Positions 53,827 through 62,870 of a DNA stretch of 64,000 nucleotides are shown one piece after another; the first letter of the stretch is position 1; every line of letters starts with the position of its first letter. The notes beneath the pieces are model-generated. The model saw only the letters and a list, made by a program, of their open reading frames with translations. It ran no database searches and was not told the DNA's origin. The stretch spans positions 62,001 through 126,000 of the forward strand of contig OZ244707.1 in the NCBI GenBank assembly GCA_965218875.1, in the 5' to 3' direction. Position numbers and translations under genes: made by a program. The stretch comes from CBDCMJ01 sp965218875. Its GTDB lineage: Bacteria > Chloroflexota > Dehalococcoidia > Lucifugimonadales > UBA3495.

Positions 53827-54008
53827 ACCGCTCCGGCCGCCGGGGGTCGTCGGGGGCCTACGCCGCCGTCGCCGCCCTCACCATCCTCGTCATCGCCGGC
53901 CTGGAGGGCTACGCCCTGAGCCGGGGGATAAACGGCAACGCCCTCACCGCCTCGCTGGCCGCCATCGCCGGCCTGGGCGGCGCGGGCCTGGGTCGCCTGC
54001 TCAAGTAA
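53823..54008 (+). CDS. Small membrane protein at the end of the virion cassette
   Basis: 61 aa, starting in the stop of the previous gene (ATGA). A basic N-terminus, one hydrophobic helix (AYAAVAALTILVIAGLEGYA) and a second small-residue-rich helix (LTASLAAIAGLGGAGLGRLL). It could be a holin-like protein, but size and position are the only evidence. Confidence 0.55.
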   Translation: MNRSGRRGSSGAYAAVAALTILVIAGLEGYALSRGINGNALTASLAAIAGLGGAGLGRLLK

Positions 54009-54433
54009 GCGGCGGCCCGGCTGCCGGGGGGGCAGAAGGATTTCAGCCTTATGACCGATTCGTTCCCTATTCGTTCCAACAAAAAACGAATCCAACCCCC
54101 CTCCCCCGGTTAGACCCCCTCGCCTCCGTCTAACCCACGCTCCCCTGTCAGCCCGCCCTCCACCCCCCCTGTCATTCCGCTGGAGCGCAGCGACGAGGAA
54201 TCTCCAGCCCTCAGGCGCAGCCACGCCGTTGGCGCATGGACCGCACCCTAGAGCAACGCCTGAGATTCTTCGGCTTCGCTCAGAATGACCGGAGGGGGCG
54301 CTCACAATGGCAGGTGGGGGCGGGCCGGGGATGCCGCTCTGAGAGGGCGCCCGAAATGACGGGCGGGCGGGCGGGGTATATACTTGGGGCGCGGCCCATC
54401 CCCCAACCACCGTCATCGCCAAAGGCGCGAGCT
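54009..54433. other. Gap with dispersed GTCATTCC/GAGGAATCT repeat
   Basis: Contains CTGTCATTCCGCTGGAGCGC followed by AGCGACGAGGAATCTCCAG (54170-54208) and a GATTCTTCGGCTTCGCTCAG motif near 54263. No gene is supported. The open frame continuing upstream of the crotonase start is repeat DNA. Confidence 0.6.
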
Positions 54434-55237
54434 ATGCCTGAAGACATAAAGTCCGAAGATATCCTGGTGCAGCGCCGGCCGCCCCTGGCCACCGTGACCT
54501 TCAACCGCCCCCGCCAGCGGAACGCCATAAGCCTTTCCATGTGGCAGCACCTGGCGGACCTGCTGGCCGAGTTGGACGCCGACCGCCAGGTCCGCGCCAT
54601 AGTGATCACCGGGGCCGGCGGAGAGGCCTTCTCCGCGGGCGCGGACATCCAGGACTTCGAGGAGCACCGGTCCGACTCCCAGAAGGGTGGGGTCTACAAC
54701 CGGGCCGTCGACCGGGTGCTGGCGCTGCTGCCCCGGATGGCGACGCCCACCATATCCATGATCTGCGGCTTCGCCGTCGGCGGCGGCTGCGAGCTGGCAG
54801 TGGCCACGGACTTGCGCATTGCCGAGGACGGGAGCCGGCTGGGGATCCCGGTGGCCCGGCTGGGGATCACGGTGGGCCACCAGGAGATGCAGGGCCTGGT
54901 GAACCTGGTGGGCAAGGGCAACGCCATGTACATCCTGCTCTCCGCCCGGCTGCTGGACGCCCAGGAGGCCCTGCGCATCGGCCTGGTGAACCAGGTGCTC
55001 CCCAAGGCGGACCTGGAGTCCTACACCTACGGCCTGGCCGAGGAGATAGCCTCCCTGGCCCCCCTCTCCCACGCCGTCAACAAGCAGACCGTCGCCCAGG
55101 TGCTGGCCAAGCCATCCCTGGCCGACCTAACCCCGGAGGAGGCCCGCCTGCCTCTCACCCAGTTCGACACCCTCGACTACCGGGAGGGCTACCGGGCCTT
55201 TCTGGAGAAGCGGCGGCCCAGCTTCCGGGGCCAGTAG
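54434..55237 (+). CDS. Enoyl-CoA hydratase/isomerase family (crotonase) protein
   Basis: 267 aa from ATG 54434. Crotonase fold: VTFNRPRQRNAISLSMWQHL, FSAGADIQDF (first oxyanion-hole segment), and GFAVGGGCELAVATDLRIAE (second). The usual catalytic Glu in the P-E-(V/I)-x-x-G segment is replaced here (GIPVARLGITVG), so it may be an isomerase, hydrolase or other crotonase rather than a hydratase. CoA-thioester metabolism in the cytoplasm; no pathway partners adjacent. Confidence 0.88.
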   Translation: MPEDIKSEDILVQRRPPLATVTFNRPRQRNAISLSMWQHLADLLAELDADRQVRAIVITGAGGEAFSAGADIQDFEEHRSDSQKGGVYNRAVDRVLALLPRMATPTISMICGFAVGGGCELAVATDLRIAEDGSRLGIPVARLGITVGHQEMQGLVNLVGKGNAMYILLSARLLDAQEALRIGLVNQVLPKADLESYTYGLAEEIASLAPLSHAVNKQTVAQVLAKPSLADLTPEEARLPLTQFDTLDYREGYRAFLEKRRPSFRGQ

Positions 55238-55318
55238 CCCGGCATCGGGCGGGTTTCTCGGTCTAGTTTCCGGAGGGCAGACCGGGCCATTCCTCAGCTT
55301 GGCGTCCGGAGGACCAGC

Positions 55319-56086
55319 GTGCCCGCATCCAAACGCGGCGCCAGACAGAGGGCCGACCTGCTCCTAGTAGCCCAGGGCCTGGCCGAGAGCCGCCAGCAGG
55401 CCCAGACCCTGATCATGGAGGGCCTGGTCTTCGTCCCCGGAGGCCGGGTGGCCAAGTCCAGCTCTCTGCTGCCGGAGACGACCCCCGTGGAAGTCCGCGG
55501 GCGGCTTCCCTACGTCGGCAGGGGCGGGCTGAAGCTGGCCCATGCGCTGCAGGCCTTCGGGGTGACCTCGCGGGACCTGGTGGCCCTGGACGTGGGCGCG
55601 TCGACGGGCGGATTTACCGATTGCCTGCTGCAGCGGGGCGCAGCCCGGGTCTACGCCCTGGACGTGGGCCACGGCCAGTTGGACTACCGCCTGCGGGAAG
55701 ACCCCCGGGTGGTGGTCATGGAGAGACAAAACGCCCGCTATCCCTTCCCGCTGCCCGAGCCGGTGGACCTGGCGGTGATTGACGTGTCGTTCATTTCCCT
55801 GGAACTGGTCATACCCTCTGCCCTGGAGCACCTCAAGCCGGGCCGCCCGCTCATCGCCCTGGTCAAGCCCCAGTTCGAGGCGCGGAAGGGGGAAGTGGGC
55901 CGCGGCGGCGTCGTCAAAGACCCCCAGGTCCACGCCCGGGTGCTGGGCCGTTTCGTGTCGTGGGCGGTGGACCGCGGCCTACGGCTGCGCAACCTCTCCG
56001 CCTCGCCCGTTCTGGGGGACGCCGGCAACCGGGAGTTCTTCACGCTTCTGGAGCAGCCGCGGGACCGGGTGGCCCTCCGCGGCTGA
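55319..56086 (+). CDS. tlyA: TlyA-family rRNA 2'-O-methyltransferase
   Basis: 255 aa from GTG 55319. An N-terminal S4 RNA-binding domain (RADLLLVAQGLAESRQQAQT, about residues 10-65) precedes an FtsJ-type methyltransferase with SAM motif ALDVGASTGGFTDCLLQRGA, LDVGHGQLDYRLR and VKPQFEARKGEVGRGGVVKD. TlyA methylates 16S/23S rRNA cytidines and its presence governs capreomycin sensitivity in mycobacteria. The pncC gene follows 49 bp downstream. Confidence 0.94.
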   Translation: MPASKRGARQRADLLLVAQGLAESRQQAQTLIMEGLVFVPGGRVAKSSSLLPETTPVEVRGRLPYVGRGGLKLAHALQAFGVTSRDLVALDVGASTGGFTDCLLQRGAARVYALDVGHGQLDYRLREDPRVVVMERQNARYPFPLPEPVDLAVIDVSFISLELVIPSALEHLKPGRPLIALVKPQFEARKGEVGRGGVVKDPQVHARVLGRFVSWAVDRGLRLRNLSASPVLGDAGNREFFTLLEQPRDRVALRG

Positions 56087-56135
56087 CCGTCCCGCTAGTC
56101 AATCACCAATAGGCACCAACAGGAGGGTCGTTTTC

Positions 56136-56627
56136 ATGGACGTGTCTGAGGTGGCCGAGATTCTGGTGGCCCGGGGGCAGACGGTTTCGGTGGCCGAGGC
56201 CGACACCTGCGGGCTGGTGGGCTACATGCTGGGCTCGGTGCCCGGCGCATCGCGGTATTTCCCCGGCGGCGTCATCGCCTACACCGGCGGGTTGAAGCAG
56301 CGGGTCCTGGGCGTGCCCGACGAGCTCTACGAGGCCCATGGCAGCGTCAGCGAGGAAATGGCCGTCGCCATGGCCCGGGGTGTCCGGGAGCTGACCGGCA
56401 CCGATTATGCCGTTTCCGTCACAGGGGTAACCGGCCCCTCCGCCGGACGCTCGGGCTACCCCATAGGCTCTTTCTTCATCGGCCTGTCGGTGAAGGGCGG
56501 CGGCGACCGGGCGGAGAAGATACACATCGAGGGGGACCGGGACGCCGCCAAGCGGGGCTCGGCCCAGGCGGCAATCGATCTCCTGGGCCGGGGCCTCCAG
56601 GAGAGCCAAGACACGCCGGGCCGCTAG
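56136..56627 (+). CDS. pncC: CinA C-terminal domain protein, nicotinamide-nucleotide amidase
   Basis: 163 aa from ATG 56136 (AGGAGGG 8 bases upstream). CinA-C signature: TVSVAEADTCGLVGYMLGSV (usually AESCTGG; here ADTCG), YFPGGVIAYTGGLKQRVLGV and VTGVTGPSAG. PncC deamidates NMN to nicotinate mononucleotide in the pyridine nucleotide cycle. The AESCTGG-to-ADTCGLV change affects the catalytic Ser/Thr region and may alter activity. Confidence 0.85.
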   Translation: MDVSEVAEILVARGQTVSVAEADTCGLVGYMLGSVPGASRYFPGGVIAYTGGLKQRVLGVPDELYEAHGSVSEEMAVAMARGVRELTGTDYAVSVTGVTGPSAGRSGYPIGSFFIGLSVKGGGDRAEKIHIEGDRDAAKRGSAQAAIDLLGRGLQESQDTPGR

Positions 56628-56653
56628 GGGGCCGCGGCCTCTCGGAGGAGCCG

Positions 56654-56911
56654 ATGATTACAGTATTCGGCGCCGTCGCTGTCGCCGTAATGTTTCTGGC
56701 GTATTGGCGGGAGCGCAGCTCCAAGTGGATGGTGTTGGCCTTTGCCGCGGCATCCCTGCTTACGGCGGTCTATAGCGGCCTGGTGGAAGCCTATCCCATT
56801 ACCGTCATCGAGGCCTTGTGGGCCGCCGTAGCGTTGCAGCGATTCCTGCGCCGAAGCCGGGAAGAAAAAGTCATGGCGGCGGCAACCGAAGCCGGCGCGG
56901 GAGCGGCGTAG
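56654..56911 (+). CDS. Small conserved-type membrane protein
   Basis: 85 aa with GGAGGAG 6 bases before the ATG. Three short hydrophobic segments (TVFGAVAVAVMFLAYW, WMVLAFAAASLLTAVYSGLV, VIEALWAAVALQRFL) and a charged C-terminus. No family recognised. It follows pncC by 26 bp and is convergent with ggt. Confidence 0.7.
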   Translation: MITVFGAVAVAVMFLAYWRERSSKWMVLAFAAASLLTAVYSGLVEAYPITVIEALWAAVALQRFLRRSREEKVMAAATEAGAGAA

Positions 56912-56913
56912 CC

Positions 56914-58536
56914 TTACTCCACGATGGCCAGGCCCCCCCGGCCCCTGGGGTCGGCCGCGCCGTCCAGACGGCCGGTGTCCGGGTCGCGCGAGGCGACGTG
57001 GACCAGGGAGAAGAAGGGATCGTAGCTGAGCCCGCTCTTGACCACCTGGTGGCCCCGGGCCCGCAGGCTCTCGCTTAGCCCGAAGTAGGCTCGCGCCTCC
57101 AGGTCCAGTTGCCCGCCCTCGCAGTGGACCCTGGGCGCCGATACCGCCTCCACGGGAGACATCCCGAAGTCCACCACGTTGACCAGCGCCTGGAGGACGC
57201 CGGTCAGGATCTTGGTGGCGCCCATGGCGCTGACCACCAGGCAAGGCTCCCCGTCCTTGAACACGATGGTCGGAGCCACCCCGGTGATCCTGGCCTTGCC
57301 TGGGGCGATGCTATTGGGGTGCCCCGGGTAGGGATGAAACGCCTGCATGGCGTTGTTGAACATGAACCCCAGGCCCTCGACCACCACGCCCGACGCGGGA
57401 GTGGACAGTGAGTGGGTCAGGGCCACGGCGGTGCCCTCCTCATCCAGGGCGGACACGGTGGTCGTGTGCGGCGGCTCCGCCGCGTCGGCCGCCGGGGCCT
57501 CGATGGGCTCGCCGCGGCGGACTCGCTCCCGCCACGCGGCAGCGTTGTCCCGCGACAGGAACACCTCCCTCACGGGCACTGACTGAAAAGCCGGGTCGGC
57601 CAGGTACCGGGCCCGGTCTACGAAGGACGCTTTCTGGGCTGATGCCATTGTATGAAAGTAGTCCAGGCCGCCGAACCCCATCCCCGCCAGGTCGAACCCC
57701 TCGAGGATGTGCAGAATTTCGCCCACCTGGACCCCGCTGCACGGCGGGGGAAGGCCGGCCACAGTGCAGCCGCGGTAGTCCAGGGTGACCGGCTCTGCCA
57801 CTCCCACTTTGTAGCTGCGGAAGTCCTCCTCGGTGAGCAGGCCGCCGTGCCGGGCGAAGTCCTCGGAGATCTTCCGGGCCATCCATCCGTTGTAGAGCAC
57901 GTCCGGGCCCTGGTCGGCTATGTGGCGGAGGGTCTCGGCGTAATCGGGGTTCGTGAAGGTCTCTCCGGCGTCGTAGGGCTCGCCGCTGGGCTTGAAGTAG
58001 ATTTTTCTGGACGCGGGGGTGGCGCCGATGACCTCGGTCATGCCGGAGACGCCGTCCTGGCCTGGGGGCCTCCGCCATAGATCGGCCAGCTCGCCGGGGA
58101 CCGGGAAGCCGTCGCTAGCCAGCTTGACGGCCGGCTCCACCAACTCTCTCCAGGGCCGGGAGCCGTAGCGCCGGTGGGCCTCCCAAAGCCCCAACACGGT
58201 CCCGGGACAGGTGACCGAGAGATACCCCACTTGGTTTAAATGGCCCTCCAGCTCCCACTGGTCGAACCGCAGGGGCCGCTTTACCAGCTTGGCGTACATG
58301 TCCGGGGTTGCCCGCAGCGGCGCCCGCCCGTAGAACTCGATGCAGACATGTTCTTTGGTCGGGCCGTGGAAGACCTGCATCCCTCCCCATCCGCCCAACC
58401 CGCACATCTGCGGGTCTACGATGAACTGAGCGAAGGCGGTGGCCACGGCGGCGTCGATGCAGTTGCCGCCGTTGGACAGGACCTGCCGTCCCACCTCGGC
58501 GGCCTCCGGCTGGGGACACGACACTACGCCTCTCAT
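56914..58536 (-). CDS. ggt: Gamma-glutamyltranspeptidase-family protein without signal peptide
   Basis: 540 aa. Ntn-hydrolase fold with the autoprocessing site PPHTTTVSALDEEG (nucleophile Thr near residue 358), preceded by a large subunit with NGGNCIDAAVATAFA and GLGGWGGMQVF. The C-terminal subunit has LTHSLSTPASGVVVEGLGFM and NNAMQAFHPYPG. Classical Ggt is exported to cleave glutathione; here no signal peptide is present, so it may be cytoplasmic and act on another gamma-glutamyl or acyl-amide substrate. A 22-bp direct repeat begins 16 bp upstream of its start. Confidence 0.92.
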   Translation of the reverse strand: MRGVVSCPQPEAAEVGRQVLSNGGNCIDAAVATAFAQFIVDPQMCGLGGWGGMQVFHGPTKEHVCIEFYGRAPLRATPDMYAKLVKRPLRFDQWELEGHLNQVGYLSVTCPGTVLGLWEAHRRYGSRPWRELVEPAVKLASDGFPVPGELADLWRRPPGQDGVSGMTEVIGATPASRKIYFKPSGEPYDAGETFTNPDYAETLRHIADQGPDVLYNGWMARKISEDFARHGGLLTEEDFRSYKVGVAEPVTLDYRGCTVAGLPPPCSGVQVGEILHILEGFDLAGMGFGGLDYFHTMASAQKASFVDRARYLADPAFQSVPVREVFLSRDNAAAWRERVRRGEPIEAPAADAAEPPHTTTVSALDEEGTAVALTHSLSTPASGVVVEGLGFMFNNAMQAFHPYPGHPNSIAPGKARITGVAPTIVFKDGEPCLVVSAMGATKILTGVLQALVNVVDFGMSPVEAVSAPRVHCEGGQLDLEARAYFGLSESLRARGHQVVKSGLSYDPFFSLVHVASRDPDTGRLDGAADPRGRGGLAIVE

Positions 58537-58888
58537 TGTGTTTCTTGGCCTCCTGCGGGCTTTAGCTGGCTGCGCTGGGCGGGCAATGCCGGCCTATGTT
58601 CCAAAGGCCCAATGAACAATTGCATAAGATGCCAACCCCTTGCCTCCGCTCCACCTCATCTGCAAGATATGAAACGACCCCTCCCGGTGGATGATCTATT
58701 ACCAATCCCATTCTACCTGGAAGGGGTCCTCCCATGGGCCCTGTATTTTGTACGACCTTTTTCTTACTTACCAAACTCCGAGGCGTCTCATGTTTGCCAG
58801 TGTGCCCCTCGAATGTAGACTGTGCGAACCGAGACTCAGGCTGCTCATTTGGAATGGCGACCTACCTATACGAACGGGTTTTTGCAGG
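58537..58888. other. Gap holding one copy of the 22-bp direct repeat
   Basis: Apart from the repeat at 58553-58574, I see no gene, RNA or strong hairpin. GC falls from core level to about 50% immediately after the repeat. Confidence 0.5.
58553..58574 (+). repeat. 22-bp direct repeat, left copy
   Basis: Perfect match to 61400-61421 (begins CTGCGGGCTTTAGC, ends TGGCTGCG) in the same orientation, 2,847 bp apart. The flanking bases differ on both sides. Confidence 0.85.
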
Positions 58889-60085
58889 CTACCAGGACAA
58901 ATTGTATACCCTAGCGCAGTTATCGCCGACGATCTTCGCCTTCTCCTCCTCAGTGCAGTCAACCAATATCTCGTTGATGATCTCTCGGCTACGCGGAAAG
59001 GTGGATTCTTGATGCGGATAATCCGAACCCCAGAGCAACTGGTCTACACCGATGATGTGACGGTCTCTTATACCCAAGGCATCCTCCTGGAAGCCGAGGA
59101 ATATGTTGCTGTGGAAGTAGTCACTGGGCAGCATACCTTCCTTCAGCTGATGCGCTATGGCCTGACCAACGCCCCTTTGGGTGTAGTTGTAGTCTAACCG
59201 GTCCAAGAAGTGGGGCGCCCAGGACAGCTCCATTTCCACCGAGCCTACCTGCAACTGAGGGAAGCGCTCAAACACCCCACTGAGGATCATCCAGGCTAGA
59301 GACATGCGCACCCAGTGATCAACGTTGGTCATATAGGCCATGGTGGCTGCATCTAGGTCCTCATTCCCCATGTTTTGGTCCCCTTTGGTGCTCTGGGTGG
59401 GGCGATTGGTACTGATGTGCAAGTTGAGGGGCATCCCGTTAGCTTGGGCGCATGCCCACAAGGGGTCGTAATCCGGAGAGTTGTACTGCATAGTCTCGGG
59501 CGGATACACTGTGATCATGGCCCCTGAGAACCCCAGTTTCGCGCAACGCTCCAGCTCCTTCACACCCTCCGTCACGTCATCTATATTGATCATGCACACG
59601 CCCTTGATCCGTTTGGGCTGGGCAGCGCAGAACTCTGCGACCCAATCGTTATAGGTTCGGAAGGTGGAGGTTACATAATCACTGTCCGGCACCTGAAACA
59701 GAAACAGACCGACGGTGGGAAAGACGATACTATAATGGATGCCGTCAATGTCCATATCCTTCACGTGCTCGCCGGGGTCGTACGCCCCGGGCCGCACGTC
59801 GTCGTAAGAGCCCAACATGCTTAGCATTTCCGGCTCCTCAAACCTGCGTCCGGTCTGAGTTGCTGCGAAAGCGCCCACCAATTTGTGGCCGTTGCCGAAC
59901 CACCAATCGCCAGTCGCGATGGCATCCTCGCCTTGAAGCCCGTGCACATTCCTGTTGTTGTCTCCACCCAGGTTGATCACCCTTGGCAATCGGTCGCCGT
60001 ATTTCCTTACATCGCCGCGGCTAGTCCACAGGTCTGGAGGTTCCAACACGTGGCTGTCCGAAGATATGATCCTAAAGTCTGCCAT
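58889..60085 (-). CDS. Amidohydrolase-family (ACMSD-like TIM-barrel) protein
   Basis: 398 aa, GAGGTGA before ATG 60085. Amidohydrolase-2 features: SSDSHVLEPPDLWTSR (metal His), MDIDGIHYSIVFPT, GMPLNLHIST (metal His), and LLWGSDYPHQEST (catalytic Asp). This branch includes decarboxylases and lactonases of aromatic catabolism, often numerous in SAR202-like genomes. GC is about 52%, far below ggt next door, and the gene lies inside the block bounded by 22-bp repeats, so it was probably acquired. Substrate unknown. Confidence 0.88.
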   Translation of the reverse strand: MADFRIISSDSHVLEPPDLWTSRGDVRKYGDRLPRVINLGGDNNRNVHGLQGEDAIATGDWWFGNGHKLVGAFAATQTGRRFEEPEMLSMLGSYDDVRPGAYDPGEHVKDMDIDGIHYSIVFPTVGLFLFQVPDSDYVTSTFRTYNDWVAEFCAAQPKRIKGVCMINIDDVTEGVKELERCAKLGFSGAMITVYPPETMQYNSPDYDPLWACAQANGMPLNLHISTNRPTQSTKGDQNMGNEDLDAATMAYMTNVDHWVRMSLAWMILSGVFERFPQLQVGSVEMELSWAPHFLDRLDYNYTQRGVGQAIAHQLKEGMLPSDYFHSNIFLGFQEDALGIRDRHIIGVDQLLWGSDYPHQESTFPRSREIINEILVDCTEEEKAKIVGDNCARVYNLSW

Positions 60086-60309
60086 GACTCACCTCTCGAG
60101 TTTTACTTCCTCAATTCGGTTCTCCCACCCGCCGCCTCAGTTGTGTCGGGTAAAGGGACGGCAACCACCACCCATGATACGGATGAGGATTCTCCCCTAG
60201 ATATGACGGTTTGTCAATAATTATTATCAGCCTAGATGTAATAAGGTGGCCAGTATCGGCTCTAAGTCTATGAACCGACGGAAAAGAAGCGGGCTCTTGT
60301 ACTCCGTCA

Positions 60310-61398
60310 ACCTTGAGATCAAAAGGATAAAGGTGGTTAAACTTGGTTCGGGCGTCTCGGGGGTTGATCCCGGGGGTAGAACCGCCAGTTGATGATCGCG
60401 GTGGCAGGGTTGCGCTCCGTGACCAGGGCTTGGACTTGTCGCCTGAGTGCCTCCTCATTGGGGAGCCGCAGCTGGGTGCTTTAGCGCGCTGGCGCGCTAA
60501 ACTCAATCTCCGCCATGGTCAACTAACTCCCGTGCTTGGGTGTGTATCGAAACTCAAGTTGTCAGACGATCCGCCTGGCTTCTGCGGCTTGAAAGCTCTC
60601 GTACGGGGATGCCGGGCCATGGGTGTTCTGATTGTCCAGGACGACTCGCACCACTTCGGCCCTGGGATAGGCTTCGTCCACCAACTGTCACATCTGCCAG
60701 GCGAAATTCTGCCTGGCGCGCCGTTCAGTGACTGCCACATGCCGCCAGCGCGCCTCCGGCTCACGGGCCAAGAGCAAATTGCGGGTACCACCCCGACGCT
60801 ATTCGTACTCCTACCGCATTGGCCGCGCCGGACGTAAGGGTATTTGAGCCCGGGTCTCGCCCAGCAACTGAGTCAAGGCCTTGTTGAATCAGACCACCGA
60901 GCTTTGAGGGTCATACGGTTCCTCTTGCAGGTCCAAGGCATTCTTCATATGGGCCACGAATCCGGCGCTGGCTTGGGGGATGTGCGGCGGCCCTTTCCGT
61001 CGAAGCTTTAGGGCGCTTTTTCGGCCCCAGTCGCATCATCTAGCGGGACAAAGACTCCGCCAAGCCCAACTTTGCTGCCTTGTCTGCCAGCAGCCGAAGC
61101 GTCTGGTGGTCATGGCCTCCGGGAGCGGAACCGCAAGCCAAGGCAGTGAGGTTGGCCTCCCTACGGTCGACCGGCTTCTGGTACTGATGGGCTTAGGGTC
61201 AGTCCTTGAGCGCCCCAGTTAATCCCTCTTCGGCGAAACGCTGCTTGATCCGAAACATCGTGCCCCCGGCTACGTCTAAAGATTGGATCACTTGGGACGC
61301 AGACCAACCTTATCTGGTCTGCGGCAAGGTACGAACACCCGTGGTCACCCTCGCCGGGTTCCTACTGGCCCTTACTAAACGCTCCAGCTGGTTACGGT
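60310..61398 (-). pseudogene. IS630-family transposase, full-length fossil
   Basis: Read on the minus strand across several frames, the whole IS630 transposase can be followed. In order: QLERLVRASRNPARV; GGTMFRIKQRFAEEGLTGAL (helix-turn-helix); EFVAHMKNALDLQEEPYDP; QLLGETRA; RWRHVAVTERRA; VVRVVLDNQNTHGPA (second Asp); QLEFRYTPKHGS; LTMAEIEFSA (catalytic Glu); and ERNPATAIINWRF. At least five in-frame stops and several frameshifts make it non-functional. Confidence 0.85.
60480..60501. repeat. Perfect palindrome TTTAGCGCGC-TG-GCGCGCTAAA
   Basis: 10-bp arms with a 2-base centre inside the IS630 fossil, near the catalytic Glu codons. It may be chance within decaying DNA. Confidence 0.4.
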
Positions 61399-61399
61399 G

Positions 61400-61421
61400 C
61401 TGCGGGCTTTAGCTGGCTGCG
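61400..61421 (+). repeat. 22-bp direct repeat, right copy
   Basis: Perfect copy of 58553-58574, located at the far end of the IS630 fossil. Core-level GC resumes within 200 bp. Confidence 0.85.
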
Positions 61422-61631
61422 AACTTCTCTATTACCATGCCGCCGCGTCACTTCAACCCAAGTAGTAGCCAGCATAACACCCCTGGGGAGTTCTTTCCCA
61501 TACCTGATATTTGACCCTGATATTTCAGGTTTGAGCGGGTGCTGGGCCGGATTGCTTGGATTCGCGGCGGTTGTGCTATCATTGGCCCGGCTAGCTCCAG
61601 ACCCGGCTAGCTCCAGAACGGAGGCGTGAAC

Positions 61632-62651
61632 ATGGCTTTGCAAGGCAATGAATGGCTGGCGTTAACCGAGGAACCCGCCCTGGAGCCGGACATGCCCATC
61701 TGCGACGCTCACCACCACTTTTGGGAATACCGGCCCGAGCCGGTGGACTACCAGCGCTATCTTCTCCAAGAGTTGGCCGACGACCTCAACAGCGGCCACA
61801 ACGTGCGCTCCACCGTGTTCATCGAGGCGAGGTCCAGCTACCGGACCGAGGGTCCGGAGGAGATGCGCTGCGTTGGAGAGGTGGAGTTCGTGGAAGCCCT
61901 GGCGGCGGCCGGCGCCTCCGGCCAGTATGGTCCCGGACGGCCCGCGGCGGCCATCATCGGCCGCGCCGACCTGAAGCTGGGAGACCGGGTGCAGCCGGTG
62001 CTGGAGGCCCTGCAGGCGGCCAGTCCCGCCCGGTTCAGCGGAATTCGCCACTCGGTTGGCTGGGACCCTAGCCCTGAGTTGGACAACCGGGAAATAGAGG
62101 ACTGCCTGGCCAACGAGGGATACCGAGCGGGGGCCCGCCGCCTGGCTGACATGGGACTCTGCCTGGAAAACTCGCTGTATTTCCCCCAGATGCCGGAATT
62201 GGCCGAGTTTGCCAGGGCCCTTCCCGACTTGACCATCGTCTTGAACCACCTGGGCGGACTGGTCCGCATTGGCCCCTATGGGGGCCGGGACGAAGAGGTG
62301 ATATCCGCCTGGCGAGACGGTATGGACGCGGTGTCCGAGTGCCCCAACGTTATTTTGAAGCTGGGAGGAGTGGGGATGCCGCGGATGGGGTTCGACTGGC
62401 ACACCCGGGCCAAGCCGGTGGGCTCGGAGGAACTGGCGCGAGCCGTCGATCCTCTTATGCACTACGCCATAGGGAAGTTCGGCCCCAGCCGGTGCATGTT
62501 CGAGAGCAACTTTCCCGTGGACAAGGTGTCTTTCTCGTACAACGTCATGTACAACGCCTTCAAGCGGGTGTCCCAGAGCTACTCGCCGCCGGAGCGGGCC
62601 GCCATGTTCCACGACACGGCGGTGCGGGTCTACGGGATTAGCCCGCAGTAG
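61632..62651 (+). CDS. Amidohydrolase (COG3618-type lactonase-like)
   Basis: 339 aa from ATG 61632 (GGAGG 7 bases upstream; a GTG at 61626 is less likely). Metal site: CDAHHHFWEY at the N-terminus, a His in IRHSVGWDP, VLNHLGGL, and the catalytic Asp position in MFESNFPVDK (Ser-Asn-Phe-Pro variant of SDYP). COG3618 contains sugar-lactone and 2-pyrone-4,6-dicarboxylate lactonases. The Asp is replaced by Asn here, as in many members of this subgroup. Substrate unknown. Confidence 0.88.
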   Translation: MALQGNEWLALTEEPALEPDMPICDAHHHFWEYRPEPVDYQRYLLQELADDLNSGHNVRSTVFIEARSSYRTEGPEEMRCVGEVEFVEALAAAGASGQYGPGRPAAAIIGRADLKLGDRVQPVLEALQAASPARFSGIRHSVGWDPSPELDNREIEDCLANEGYRAGARRLADMGLCLENSLYFPQMPELAEFARALPDLTIVLNHLGGLVRIGPYGGRDEEVISAWRDGMDAVSECPNVILKLGGVGMPRMGFDWHTRAKPVGSEELARAVDPLMHYAIGKFGPSRCMFESNFPVDKVSFSYNVMYNAFKRVSQSYSPPERAAMFHDTAVRVYGISPQ

Positions 62652-62870
62652 GCGCCGCCGACACTCTTGCTCCCCCGCTGCGCGACTGGTCCTTGCGCCA
62701 TTCATTACCCCCGCCTTAGATCGGGGAGGAAGACTGCACCAACGTCCCAAAGTGCCCGGTTGGCTCTTCCGCGGCCGGTCTTCTCCAAGTGCTCAGCCTG
62801 TACAGCCGCCTGGAGGTGTTGCGCCGAACCCAGGCCAAGGGCGTATCAGACCCACTGAAGGCCGCCTGAA

